A stretch of DNA of 64,000 bases from Flavobacterium sp. Root935 (GTDB lineage: Bacteria; Bacteroidota; Bacteroidia; Flavobacteriales; Flavobacteriaceae): the NCBI RefSeq assembly GCF_001429295.1, contig NZ_LMJL01000012.1, positions 235,511 through 299,510 of the forward strand, in the 5' to 3' direction. Of the stretch, positions 35,283 to 44,147 are shown piece after piece (position 1 is the stretch's first letter; each line of letters opens with the position of its first letter). The notes beneath the pieces were generated by a model that saw only the letters and a program-made list of their open reading frames with translations, was not told where the DNA came from and did no database searches. Position numbers and translations under genes: made by a program.

Positions 35283-35915
35283 ATGAAACCATCCGCAAAC
35301 TTATTATCCCCAGACAATCACGCCTTAGTACTAATTGACTTTGAAGGTCAAATGGCATTTGCAACCCACAATATTCCGTTAAGCGAACTGCGTACCAACG
35401 TTGCAATTGTGGCCGGTGCATCAAAAATTTTCAATGTTGATACTGTTGTAACAACAGTTGCCGAAGAAAGCTTTTCAGGACCTGTTTTCCCAGAGCTTGA
35501 AGAATTTTATCCTATTGCAACTTCGGGATATATTGACCGGACTTCAATGAATACGTGGGAAGACGAAGCAGCTTACAAAGCGATTACAGGAAAAAACAAA
35601 AAGAAATTAGTGCTTGCAGGATTATGGACAGGTGTTTGCATCGTTGGGCCAGCTTTGTCTGCAATTGAAGAAGGTTATGAAGTCTATGTAATTACAGATG
35701 CATGCGGTGACGTAAGCGCAGAAGCTCATGAACGCTCGGTACAAAGAATGATTCAAGCAGGTGCAATGCCAATTACATCCATCCAATATTTATTGGAACT
35801 ACAAAGAGACTGGGCTCGCGAAGGAACTTATGTTCCAGTAACCAATTTGATGAAAAAGTACGGTGGTTCTTACGGTTTAGGAATTCACTATGCGCACAAT
35901 ATGTTAAAGCACTAA
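35283..35915 (+). CDS. Isochorismatase-family cysteine hydrolase (YcaC-like)
   Basis: A 210-residue hydrolase of the YcaC branch of the isochorismatase superfamily. The catalytic Asp is D19 in VLIDFEGQ and the nucleophile is Cys119 in LWTGVCIVGPAL, with the VYVITDACGDVS strand after it. Members form ring-shaped oligomers in the cytosol; their physiological substrate is mostly unknown. It lacks a signal peptide. It lies between the 105-residue protein and an outer-membrane porin gene. Confidence 0.9.
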   Translation: MKPSANLLSPDNHALVLIDFEGQMAFATHNIPLSELRTNVAIVAGASKIFNVDTVVTTVAEESFSGPVFPELEEFYPIATSGYIDRTSMNTWEDEAAYKAITGKNKKKLVLAGLWTGVCIVGPALSAIEEGYEVYVITDACGDVSAEAHERSVQRMIQAGAMPITSIQYLLELQRDWAREGTYVPVTNLMKKYGGSYGLGIHYAHNMLKH

Positions 35916-35962
35916 TTCAAAATTTCAAAATTTAACATGAATGTCAAATTTCAGCTTAAAAC

Positions 35963-37399
35963 TTGAAAATTCGGGAGAAACAAAAACTAAAGAAACCTCT
36001 AACCTTCATTATCTTGGAATCAGCAAAATCCAAATTCAAAATCGTCAAGTTATTACTCGTTTTTCTCCTCATAGGAAATTCGGTATCGGCTCAAAATTTT
36101 AAGCTTTTGCGCTACGACGAAAATTACGAATCGTTAAAAGATTCTACGCGAAATTTTTACGAGAAGTTGAAATTTATTCCTTTAAATGAAGAGCAGGATT
36201 TTTACCTTTCTTTGGGAGGTGAAGCCCGATATGAATATGTTGATTTTGATAATGAAGATTGGGGAAGGTTAAATATTGGTCATAACAATTTTCTTTTACA
36301 GCGCTACGATCTGCATGCCGATATTCATTTAGGAAAAACCTTCAGGGTGTTTGCACAATTAAGAAGTGCATTACAAGAAGGAAGAATCAACGGACCAAGA
36401 GGAATTGACGAAGATCAGCTCAACGTTCAGAATCTTTTTTTAGATGTGAATGTTTATCAAAAAGAAGATAAAAAAATAACTTTCCGCGCCGGAAGACAAG
36501 AATTGGATTACGGTTCTGGAAGGTTGATTTCGGTACGAGAAGGGCCCAATGCAAGATTGTATTTTACAGGAGGAAAAGTAATGTACTCCTCTGCCCGACT
36601 TTTTATTGACGCTTTTGCGATGATGGAAGACGAAATTTTCACAGGCGTTTTTGATAATAAAATGAAAAAAGAGCTGAATCTCTGGGGCGCGTATTCTAAA
36701 ATAATTATTCCGAAAGCAGGAAACCTTGACCTTTATTACCTCGGAATTCGTAGAGATGAAGCCGTTTTTGAAGAAGGAATTGCTCCAGAACGAAGACATA
36801 CTTTGGGTACACGATTCTGGAAATACGGCGGCGGTTTTATTTACAATCTGGAAGCGGCTTATCAATTTGGAAAATTTGGTTCTGGAAATATAAATGCCTG
36901 GACAGGATCTGTTGATATTGGATATATGTTTGAAAATATCAAATTTAAACCGACCATAAATCTTCGAAATGATTACATATCGGGAGATAATAATCAAGGC
37001 GACGGAAATCTTCAGACGTTTAATCCGCTTTTCCCAAAAGGAGGCTATTTCGGATTTAGTCCGCAAGTGGGTCCAGTAAATCTTATCGATATTCATCCCT
37101 ATGCCACGATGGATTTACTTCCTTCATTAAAGATGCAGGTCGATGTGGTTTTCAATTGGAGATATTCACTCCAAGATGGTGTTTACAGACCAAGCGGAGT
37201 GCTCAATCGTCCGGGAAGCATGTCAGACGAGCGCTATATCGGGACGGCTTATTTAGCCAATTTCACTTATAATGTCAACAAATATATATCAGTCGTAAGC
37301 GGCATTCAATATTTTAAAACAGGCGCTTTTATCAACGACATCATTCCAAATTCTAAAGACGGAGTTTTTTTTAATGCCCGCCTTGGATTTAAATTTTAA
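35963..37399 (+). CDS. Alginate-export-type outer-membrane porin
   Basis: An outer-membrane beta-barrel of the alginate_exp family (AlgE-like), about 460 residues when mature. Typical segments include FRVFAQLRSALQEGRINGP and FRAGRQELDYGSGRLISVREGPN. The start is uncertain, as no ATG is available in frame. TTG at 35963 gives a long basic leader, while TTG at 36014 gives a more normal signal peptide (KIVKLLLVFLLIGNSVSAQ). In this cluster it probably provides passage of a small organic substrate to the hydrolases. No alginate synthesis genes are nearby. Confidence 0.85.
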   Translation: MKIREKQKLKKPLTFIILESAKSKFKIVKLLLVFLLIGNSVSAQNFKLLRYDENYESLKDSTRNFYEKLKFIPLNEEQDFYLSLGGEARYEYVDFDNEDWGRLNIGHNNFLLQRYDLHADIHLGKTFRVFAQLRSALQEGRINGPRGIDEDQLNVQNLFLDVNVYQKEDKKITFRAGRQELDYGSGRLISVREGPNARLYFTGGKVMYSSARLFIDAFAMMEDEIFTGVFDNKMKKELNLWGAYSKIIIPKAGNLDLYYLGIRRDEAVFEEGIAPERRHTLGTRFWKYGGGFIYNLEAAYQFGKFGSGNINAWTGSVDIGYMFENIKFKPTINLRNDYISGDNNQGDGNLQTFNPLFPKGGYFGFSPQVGPVNLIDIHPYATMDLLPSLKMQVDVVFNWRYSLQDGVYRPSGVLNRPGSMSDERYIGTAYLANFTYNVNKYISVVSGIQYFKTGAFINDIIPNSKDGVFFNARLGFKF

Positions 37400-37470
37400 G
37401 CAAACTAATAATTTATTAACCACAAAAATTTATTTAAACACATAGATACATAGCTTTTTTAGTCCTGTAC

Positions 37471-37529
37471 AAAAAGGCGTTTCACTTACATTAATGCACA
37501 TAACTATATGTGAGAAACTAGTTTTTTCT
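37471..37529. repeat. Second copy of the AAAAAGGCGTTTC hairpin repeat
   Basis: The left edge AAAAAGGCGTTTC is identical to that at 13205-13217, and the right arm again contains GAAAC, giving an imperfect hairpin. It lies in the gap after the porin gene and may separate two transcription units. Confidence 0.5.
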
Positions 37530-37605
37530 GCATCCTTTTATCTGGCAAAAATAAAATATATGTCTACATGTGTTAAAAAATATTCCACAACTAAATATTT
37601 AAACA

Positions 37606-38334
37606 ATGAAAAATACAATCTTAACATACAAGCTTAGAAACATAATGTTTCTATTTATTTTAACAGCAGGCTTGTTTATTAATCAAGCTTTTGCGCAAAC
37701 CGCCGCACTCGGTTCCACTACAACTTGGGGTAAAGTAGACGGAGTTTCGGTAAACGGATTGGTTCAGGGACCATCGTCTGCAGAAGCAGATTTACAGGTT
37801 GCCTGCGTTTTTGAATATACAGAAGGTGACATATTTAACCCTCCTGCCCTTCCGGCAAACCTAAACGGAATGGTGCATTTAGATGACGCTTTTAAAGGCT
37901 TAATTACAGAATTACGCAAAAGCGGCAAATTTACAGGACATTCACTTGAAACCTTATTAATTACACCGCCAAAAGGAACTTTAGCATCAAAAAAACTTTT
38001 GCTTATTGGTTTAGGAGACCGCACAAAATTTACGCCTGATTTGATGATCAGTGTGGGAAGTGTGGCAATGCGCGAGGCTTTGCGTTTAGGTGTAAGTGAT
38101 TTTTCTTTTGCTTCTGATATTAAAGATGCTGGAATAGATTCTCCAACAGCTTTAGTAGCCGCAAATGTGGTTTTAGGTTCTTTTGAAGCCTATAGAACGC
38201 AGACGTATTTAAAACAGAAAAAATTATCAGATCATAAACCTTTAACTAAAATTATCCTGCTTGCAGGCCCAGCTTTTTATAATGTTGCAGGCGAAGGCAT
38301 TCAAGAAGCAATTGCAAAACTGAACTCTAAATAA
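37606..38334 (+). CDS. Exported protein with M17 peptidase N-terminal domain only
   Basis: A 242-residue secreted protein with a signal peptide ending QAFAQ. The remainder matches the N-terminal domain of M17 leucyl aminopeptidases (HLDDAFKGLITELRKSGKFTG, KKLLLIGLGDRTKFTPDLM). The metal-binding catalytic domain is entirely absent, so it is not a peptidase. This macro-like fold may bind a ligand in the periplasm. It lies nine bases before the amidohydrolase gene, suggesting a joint role. An internal ATG (residue 14) would also give a good signal peptide. Confidence 0.85.
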   Translation: MKNTILTYKLRNIMFLFILTAGLFINQAFAQTAALGSTTTWGKVDGVSVNGLVQGPSSAEADLQVACVFEYTEGDIFNPPALPANLNGMVHLDDAFKGLITELRKSGKFTGHSLETLLITPPKGTLASKKLLLIGLGDRTKFTPDLMISVGSVAMREALRLGVSDFSFASDIKDAGIDSPTALVAANVVLGSFEAYRTQTYLKQKKLSDHKPLTKIILLAGPAFYNVAGEGIQEAIAKLNSK

Positions 38335-38342
38335 TTGAAGTT

Positions 38343-40229
38343 ATGAAAGCAGATTTAATTTTATTCAACGGAAAAATACACAGTTTCAATGCAGAAACCC
38401 CAAACGTAACGGCTGTAGCCATTAAAGACGGGAAATTTATTGCCGTAGGAAACGACAGCGATATAATGGAATTTGCATCTTCAGCAACCAAAATAATCGA
38501 TCTTCAAAATAAAAGAGTGGTTCCCGGAATCAATGATTCGCATATTCACTTAATCCGTGGCGGCTTAAATTATAATCTGGAATTACGCTGGGATGGTGTT
38601 CCTTCTTTGGCAGATGCACTTCGAATGCTGAAAGAGCAGGTGGACCGCACGCCAAATCCGCAATGGGTTCGTGTTGTGGGTGGATGGTCGGAGTTTCAGT
38701 TTGCTGAACGCAGAATGCCGACTTTAGAAGAAATCAATGCGATTGCTCCCGAAACTCCAGTTTTTATCCTGCATTTATATGACAGGGCGATTATGAACAG
38801 AGCGGCTTTAAAAGCAGTTGGTTACAATAAAAATACACCAGCACCTCCAGGAGGTTATATAGAAAGAGATGCCAAAGGCGAACCAACAGGATTGATTATT
38901 GCAACGCCAAACGCCATGATTTTGTATTCGACTCTGGCAAAAGGGCCGACACTTTCATATGAGCATCAGATTAATTCGACGCGTCATTTTATGAAAGAAT
39001 TAAACCGTTTCGGAATTACAAGTGTAATTGATGCCGGTGGCGGATTTCAGAATTTTCCTGATGATTATAAAGTGGTAAACGAATTGAATGAAAAGAAACA
39101 ACTAACGGTAAGAATCGCTTACAATCTTTTCACACAAAAACCAAAACACGAATTTGAAGATTTTTCAGATTGGATTGATACCGTAAAATTGTATCAGGGC
39201 GATGATATGTACCGTCATAACGGTGCGGGCGAAATGCTGGTTTTTTCTGCTGCCGACTTCGAAGATTTCTTACAGCCAAGACCTGATTTACCAGAAAATA
39301 TGGAAGCAGAACTGGAAAAAGTAGTCCGCCTTTTGGTAGAAAACCGCTGGCCTTTTAGACTTCATGCGACTTACAACGAAAGCATAACCAGATTTTTAAA
39401 TGTCTTCGAAAAAATAAATCAGGACGTGCCTTTCAATGGATTACCGTGGATCTTTGATCACGCCGAAACGATTGACGAAAGAAACATCGAACGTGTAAAA
39501 GCGCTTGGCGGCGGAATCGCAGTACAAAGCAGAATGGCTTATCAGGGAGAATATTTTACAGATCGCTACGGCGCAAAGGCAGCCGAAAACACACCTCCAA
39601 TCAAAAAAATGATTGAGATGGAAGTTCCAGTTGGCAGCGGTTCTGATGCTACTCGTGTGAGCAGCTACAATCCGTGGGTTTCTATGTACTGGATGACGGT
39701 TGGAAAAACAGTCGGCGGTCTTCAATTATACAACGAAACTAGATTAGACCGACAAACCGCTTTGGAATTGTATACCAGAGGGAGCGCTTGGTTTTCTCAG
39801 GAGCAAACCAAAAAAGGCGATATCAGAACTGGAATGTTTGCAGATTTGGCAGTTCTGGACCGTGATTATTTTACAATTGATGACGAAGAAATCAAAAAAA
39901 TAGAAGCCGATTTAACCATTGTCGATGGAAAAATTGTGTATGCAAATGGCGATTTTTCTTCGTTCTCACCTCCGCATATTCCGATTCTGCCGGACTGGTC
40001 GCCAACAAATATTTATAACGGATATCCTTCGAAAAGCAGCTTCCAGAGTACAATCGAGAATAATGCAAAAGCCGATTCAAAACCAGGATTAACGTCTCAG
40101 ATACACAGCTGCTCCGGAAGTTGTGATGTGCATGCACACAGCCACGATATCGCTAGAATGAGCAATGTTCCCGTTAATAATTATAACGCATTCTGGGGCG
40201 CATTGGGCTGTTCCTGCTTTGCATTTTAA
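38343..40229 (+). CDS. Amidohydrolase (YtcJ-like) with Cys/His-rich tail
   Basis: A 628-residue metal-dependent hydrolase of the Amidohydro_3 family. It shows the N-terminal PGINDSHIHL metal site, the middle LHATYNES and FDHAETIDERNIERV metal-ligand regions and the terminal GMFADLAVLDRD segment. No signal peptide is seen. About 45 residues after the normal end are rich in Cys and His (CSGSCDVHAHSHD, then GCSCFAF), a feature not usual for YtcJ and possibly an extra metal site or maturation tail. It is preceded after 8 bp by the M17-N protein and followed after 11 bp by DoxX. Confidence 0.9.
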   Translation: MKADLILFNGKIHSFNAETPNVTAVAIKDGKFIAVGNDSDIMEFASSATKIIDLQNKRVVPGINDSHIHLIRGGLNYNLELRWDGVPSLADALRMLKEQVDRTPNPQWVRVVGGWSEFQFAERRMPTLEEINAIAPETPVFILHLYDRAIMNRAALKAVGYNKNTPAPPGGYIERDAKGEPTGLIIATPNAMILYSTLAKGPTLSYEHQINSTRHFMKELNRFGITSVIDAGGGFQNFPDDYKVVNELNEKKQLTVRIAYNLFTQKPKHEFEDFSDWIDTVKLYQGDDMYRHNGAGEMLVFSAADFEDFLQPRPDLPENMEAELEKVVRLLVENRWPFRLHATYNESITRFLNVFEKINQDVPFNGLPWIFDHAETIDERNIERVKALGGGIAVQSRMAYQGEYFTDRYGAKAAENTPPIKKMIEMEVPVGSGSDATRVSSYNPWVSMYWMTVGKTVGGLQLYNETRLDRQTALELYTRGSAWFSQEQTKKGDIRTGMFADLAVLDRDYFTIDDEEIKKIEADLTIVDGKIVYANGDFSSFSPPHIPILPDWSPTNIYNGYPSKSSFQSTIENNAKADSKPGLTSQIHSCSGSCDVHAHSHDIARMSNVPVNNYNAFWGALGCSCFAF

Positions 40230-40240
40230 ATACAAAATAA

Positions 40241-40669
40241 ATGACAGACATTATAAAACAAATCCTTAATTCAGATTTAGGAACTTCATTCAATAACATC
40301 GCGTTTTTAATATTCAGAGTCTTATTAGCAATAGAATTATTCAGGGTTCATGGAATGAAGAAATTCAGAGTCGAAAATGGACAAAAAGAGCACGTTCCGA
40401 ATCCGCTGCATCTGCCGGAAAAACTAAACGGATTGGTTGCAACTTTCTCTGATACTGTTGTACCCTTTTTTATTATGCTCGGCCTAGGAACACGCCTTGC
40501 AATTTTACCTACAATTGGCGTAACGGCTGTTGGTTATTTTGTGGTACACCAGAAAGATTCACTAGAAGTGCGTGACATTCCGTACATGTACACTTTATCC
40601 TTATTATTAATTCTTGCACTTGGAGCAGGAAAATATTCACTTGATTATTATTTATTAAACCTAATTTAA
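40241..40669 (+). CDS. DoxX family membrane protein
   Basis: A 142-residue inner-membrane protein with four hydrophobic helices, the DoxX/DoxD pattern (IAFLIFRVLLAIELFRVHGMKKF, then ATFSDTVVPFFIMLGLGTRLAI). DoxX proteins are linked to membrane redox chemistry and detoxification. It lies 11 bp after the amidohydrolase and one base before dps, so it is translated from the same message. Confidence 0.88.
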   Translation: MTDIIKQILNSDLGTSFNNIAFLIFRVLLAIELFRVHGMKKFRVENGQKEHVPNPLHLPEKLNGLVATFSDTVVPFFIMLGLGTRLAILPTIGVTAVGYFVVHQKDSLEVRDIPYMYTLSLLLILALGAGKYSLDYYLLNLI

Positions 40670-40670
40670 A

Positions 40671-41144
40671 ATGAAAGCAAACATCGGAATTAAACAAGAA
40701 AGCATTAACAATGTCGTAGAAGTATTAATTAAAATCCTTGCAGACGAATTTATACTTTACACTAAAACAAAACGAGCACACTGGAATGTTGAAGGACCAG
40801 ATTTTTACAATAAACATCTTTTTTTCGAACAACAATACGATGCGATCGACCAAATTGTAGATACGGTTGCGGAAAGAATCAGATCTTTGGGTCATTATAC
40901 GCCTGCAACTCTAAAAGATTTCTTAGCGCTTACGCATCTTTCAGAAGAGTTACAAGAGAATAATGACAGCAATGGCTTTATTAAAGAATTGCTTATTGAT
41001 CACGAAAGCATTATTGTTTATCTGCGTGAAAACATTAATTTAATTGCTAACGAATTACAAGACGCGGGAACCAGCGATTTTATTACAGGTCTTGTAGAAA
41101 ATCACGAAAAAATGGCTTGGATGCTTCGTGCTCATTTAAAATAA
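40671..41144 (+). CDS. dps: Dps-like DNA-protecting ferritin
   Basis: A 157-residue ferritin-like protein that forms dodecamers storing iron and protecting DNA from peroxide. The ferroxidase-site region is intact: KTKRAHWNVEGPDFYNKHLFFEQQYDAIDQIVDTVAERIRSLG, given here as adjacent blocks with conserved His, Asp and Glu. C-terminal helix HEKMAWMLRAHLK is typical. It follows DoxX by one base and precedes a DUF1275 protein by six. Its presence marks the cluster as stress-related. Confidence 0.93.
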   Translation: MKANIGIKQESINNVVEVLIKILADEFILYTKTKRAHWNVEGPDFYNKHLFFEQQYDAIDQIVDTVAERIRSLGHYTPATLKDFLALTHLSEELQENNDSNGFIKELLIDHESIIVYLRENINLIANELQDAGTSDFITGLVENHEKMAWMLRAHLK

Positions 41145-41150
41145 TAAATT

Positions 41151-41816
41151 ATGGAAATGCAAAAAAATATCTGGTACGTAACCCTGCTTCTCACTATGAT
41201 AGCAGGGTATTGCGACACTGTAACTTTCGTCGCAGCCGATTCGATTTTCTCGGCACACGTTACGGGCAACTTTATTGTCTTCGCATATCAAATCATTAAA
41301 GGTTCTGATGCCCACGCGTGGATCAAATTGCTGACCTTTCCAGTCTTTATCTTTGCCGTAATCGTTGGCGGAAGAATCGCTTTAAAAAGTGTAAACCATT
41401 ATACTATCTTATTCTGGGAAGGGATCGTACTGGTTTTGTGCGGTATCGCTTCTTATGTTTTTGGTTATTTGCAAATATTTTCAGAATGGGCAATTTATAT
41501 CGTAGCCATGACAACCGTTTTTGCAATGGGATTACAAAATGCTTTTGGAAAATTATTTGCTAAGGAAACACACGGCCCTACAACGATGATGACCGGAAAT
41601 GTAACACAAGCTTCGCTGGATTTAGGAAACCTTATAAAAAACGGTACAAACGATGCAGATTCGCTCTTAAGTTTTAAAAAGCAACTCGTTACTATTTTAG
41701 GATTTCTTACAGGCTGTTTTCTAGGAGCTGTTGCCGGAAAGTTTTTCGGACTGGGAACTTTATTGATACCAGGTCTGGCCATGATTATTTGTTACTGGTA
41801 CCACCGCAATAACTAG
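41151..41816 (+). CDS. DUF1275 (YoaK) family membrane protein
   Basis: A 221-residue protein with about six transmembrane helices. The family signatures are AGYCDTVTFVAADSIFSAHVTGNFIV near the N-terminus and ALGLQNAF-like MGLQNAFGK with GPTTMMTGNVTQASLDLG in the middle. YoaK-type proteins are of unknown function. It is the last of four tightly spaced genes after the amidohydrolase and is followed after 52 bp by a sensor kinase. Confidence 0.9.
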   Translation: MEMQKNIWYVTLLLTMIAGYCDTVTFVAADSIFSAHVTGNFIVFAYQIIKGSDAHAWIKLLTFPVFIFAVIVGGRIALKSVNHYTILFWEGIVLVLCGIASYVFGYLQIFSEWAIYIVAMTTVFAMGLQNAFGKLFAKETHGPTTMMTGNVTQASLDLGNLIKNGTNDADSLLSFKKQLVTILGFLTGCFLGAVAGKFFGLGTLLIPGLAMIICYWYHRNN

Positions 41817-41868
41817 ACAAAATTAGATAAGGATTTGCAGATTTCTAATAATAGATTACCTTTAAAAA

Positions 41869-44139
41869 ATGAATAATACCACCATTTTTTCCTTTAAAAA
41901 CTATGTACGTTTTTTATGTACTCTATCATTATTTTTATCTGCAAATCCTAACTCCATTGCGCAGTCCAAAGAAGATCCAGTTGTGTTAAGAAAGAAAATT
42001 ACTTCGGCCGGCAATGACAGCAAAAAAGTCGAATTGCTTTTGGCTTTAAGCAATTATTATCTTACCAAAACAGGCGAATTTAAGGAAGATCTTGACAGCG
42101 CATCTGTTATCAATCTAAAAGCAAAAAACCTTAGTAACTCTTTAGGTTACAAACTCGGAAAAGGAAAAACGATACTTTTAGCTGCACAAATCGCCAGAGA
42201 AAGCGGCAATTCCAGAAATGCACTCAAAAACACCCAGAATGCTATAGCTTATTTTGAAAAAAATAACATGCCAGAACAGCTTGGAGAAAGTTATAACGAA
42301 CTGGCGATGCAATCTGAAGGCGACGAAAAAGCAAAATATAAAGAAAAAGCTATTGCATTATTCAAAAAATCAGGAGCCCGAAAAAAACAAGCTACGGTAT
42401 TACAAGAACTTGGCGAATACTACAGCACCAGCGAAAATCCTGATAAAGCAGAAGCTATTTCATTAGAATCTCTTGCGCTTTATAAATCCATACATTATAA
42501 AGATATACAGGGAATTTGTAATATTCTTGCCGAAATTTATACACAAAAAGGCAATTTCCCAGAAGCCTTAAAATATGGACTTTTAGCAGAAAAAACTGCT
42601 ATAGCATTAAACGATAAAACCTTACAGCTAAGTTCTATTTACAATCATGTAGCTTTGGTCTATTATTACCTCCGCCAGAATGATAAAACTGAGGAATACT
42701 GGCAAAAAGCTCTTAAAATTGCAACACAATATAAGGATACAGAATATGTACGAACAATTGCCGACAATTTGAGTTCATTATATATTCGCCAGAAAAAAGA
42801 AAACGAAGCCCTGAAACTCATCAAAGAAATGCAAGATCATTATCCAACCTCAAATATTGAGCGTATAATGACCGAGAATTATCTTTTATTTAATATTTAC
42901 CGAATTCAAAAAAATGCCAAAGCAGCAATTTATTACAAAAAAATGGCCGATTACTATGGTGACAATGCCGATAGAAACGGTAATACTTTTGCTGTTTTAA
43001 GAAGTTTTGCAGCATATCACTATCAGGTTAAAAACTATCCTTCTTTTTATCGAAACATTAAAAAATTAGATTCAATTGCTGCGGCAATGGGAAATAATAA
43101 TATTCGTTCTGAAAGTCATAATATTTGGTTTAAAGCCGATTCTTCACGAGGAGATTACATCAGTGCGATTAAGCATTACCAATTATACAAAAGCCTTTCT
43201 GATTCGGTTTTTAAAGGAGAAAAAAGCAAGCAGATCAGCAGTTTGCAGGTTGAATTTGAAAGCGAACAAAAAGATAAAAATATCGATCTGCTTAAACAGC
43301 AGGCAAAAGTACAGGAAATTCAAATTCAAAAAGATACCGTAATTCGTTATGTTTTTATAGGCAGTGTGGTTGTTTTGATTCTTTTTCTGGCCGTTTTGTA
43401 CAAAAGCTTCTGCCTGAAAAAAAAGAAAAACGAACAACTCGAAATCAAGCGTCAGCAGATTGAAGCACAAAACGAACTGAACAAAAAAATGCTTTTGGAG
43501 AAAGAATGGCTTTTAAAAGAAATTCATCATAGAGTAAAAAACAACCTTCAGATTGTCATTAGTTTATTAAATACACAATCGGCTTATCTGGATAACGAAG
43601 ATGCTTTACTGGCAATCCAAAACAGTCAGCACCGAATGCACGCCATGTCGCTTATTCATCAAAAATTATATCAATCTGATAATCTCGCAAATATAGATAT
43701 GTCATGGTATATTTTTGAATTGATCAGTTATATGAGGGAATGTTTTGATACTGATACCAAGATCAATTTTGCTTTAGAAACTGAAAAAGTATATCTTGAT
43801 GTGGCACAAGCAGTTCCGCTTGGATTAATAATCAACGAAGCGATTAATAATGCGATTAAATATGCTTTTCCAAAAGACAGAAAAGGAAAAGTAACGATTG
43901 AACTTAAAAATACAGGCGAAAATAACTACAAACTAGTAATTGCCGACAACGGCGTTGGACTTCCTGAAAACTTTGAAGATACGGAAAGAAATTCGCTGGG
44001 AATGAACTTAATGATGGGATTGACCGACCAAATTGATGGAGAGTTTGAAATGAAAAACGACAGCGGACTGACAATCAAAATTACATTTACAAAAAATACA
44101 GAATTTGAAGGCACCGCTGATGATTCTGAAATAATATAA
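41869..44139 (+). CDS. TPR-containing sensor histidine kinase (HisKA_2 type)
   Basis: A 756-residue sensor. The signal peptide ends near SIAQ. Tetratricopeptide-like repeats cover about residues 60-420 on the outside, and a single transmembrane helix lies near 493-512 with a short coiled coil after it. The HisKA_2 motif EIHHRVKNNLQIVISLL carries the probable phosphoacceptor His554, and a HATPase domain has EAINNAIKYAFP and NSLGMNLMMGL. It lies eight bases before an NtrC-type response regulator, its obvious partner. The periplasmic TPRs suggest sensing of a protein or peptide state. Confidence 0.93.
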   Translation: MNNTTIFSFKNYVRFLCTLSLFLSANPNSIAQSKEDPVVLRKKITSAGNDSKKVELLLALSNYYLTKTGEFKEDLDSASVINLKAKNLSNSLGYKLGKGKTILLAAQIARESGNSRNALKNTQNAIAYFEKNNMPEQLGESYNELAMQSEGDEKAKYKEKAIALFKKSGARKKQATVLQELGEYYSTSENPDKAEAISLESLALYKSIHYKDIQGICNILAEIYTQKGNFPEALKYGLLAEKTAIALNDKTLQLSSIYNHVALVYYYLRQNDKTEEYWQKALKIATQYKDTEYVRTIADNLSSLYIRQKKENEALKLIKEMQDHYPTSNIERIMTENYLLFNIYRIQKNAKAAIYYKKMADYYGDNADRNGNTFAVLRSFAAYHYQVKNYPSFYRNIKKLDSIAAAMGNNNIRSESHNIWFKADSSRGDYISAIKHYQLYKSLSDSVFKGEKSKQISSLQVEFESEQKDKNIDLLKQQAKVQEIQIQKDTVIRYVFIGSVVVLILFLAVLYKSFCLKKKKNEQLEIKRQQIEAQNELNKKMLLEKEWLLKEIHHRVKNNLQIVISLLNTQSAYLDNEDALLAIQNSQHRMHAMSLIHQKLYQSDNLANIDMSWYIFELISYMRECFDTDTKINFALETEKVYLDVAQAVPLGLIINEAINNAIKYAFPKDRKGKVTIELKNTGENNYKLVIADNGVGLPENFEDTERNSLGMNLMMGLTDQIDGEFEMKNDSGLTIKITFTKNTEFEGTADDSEII

Positions 44140-44147
44140 CTTAGATA

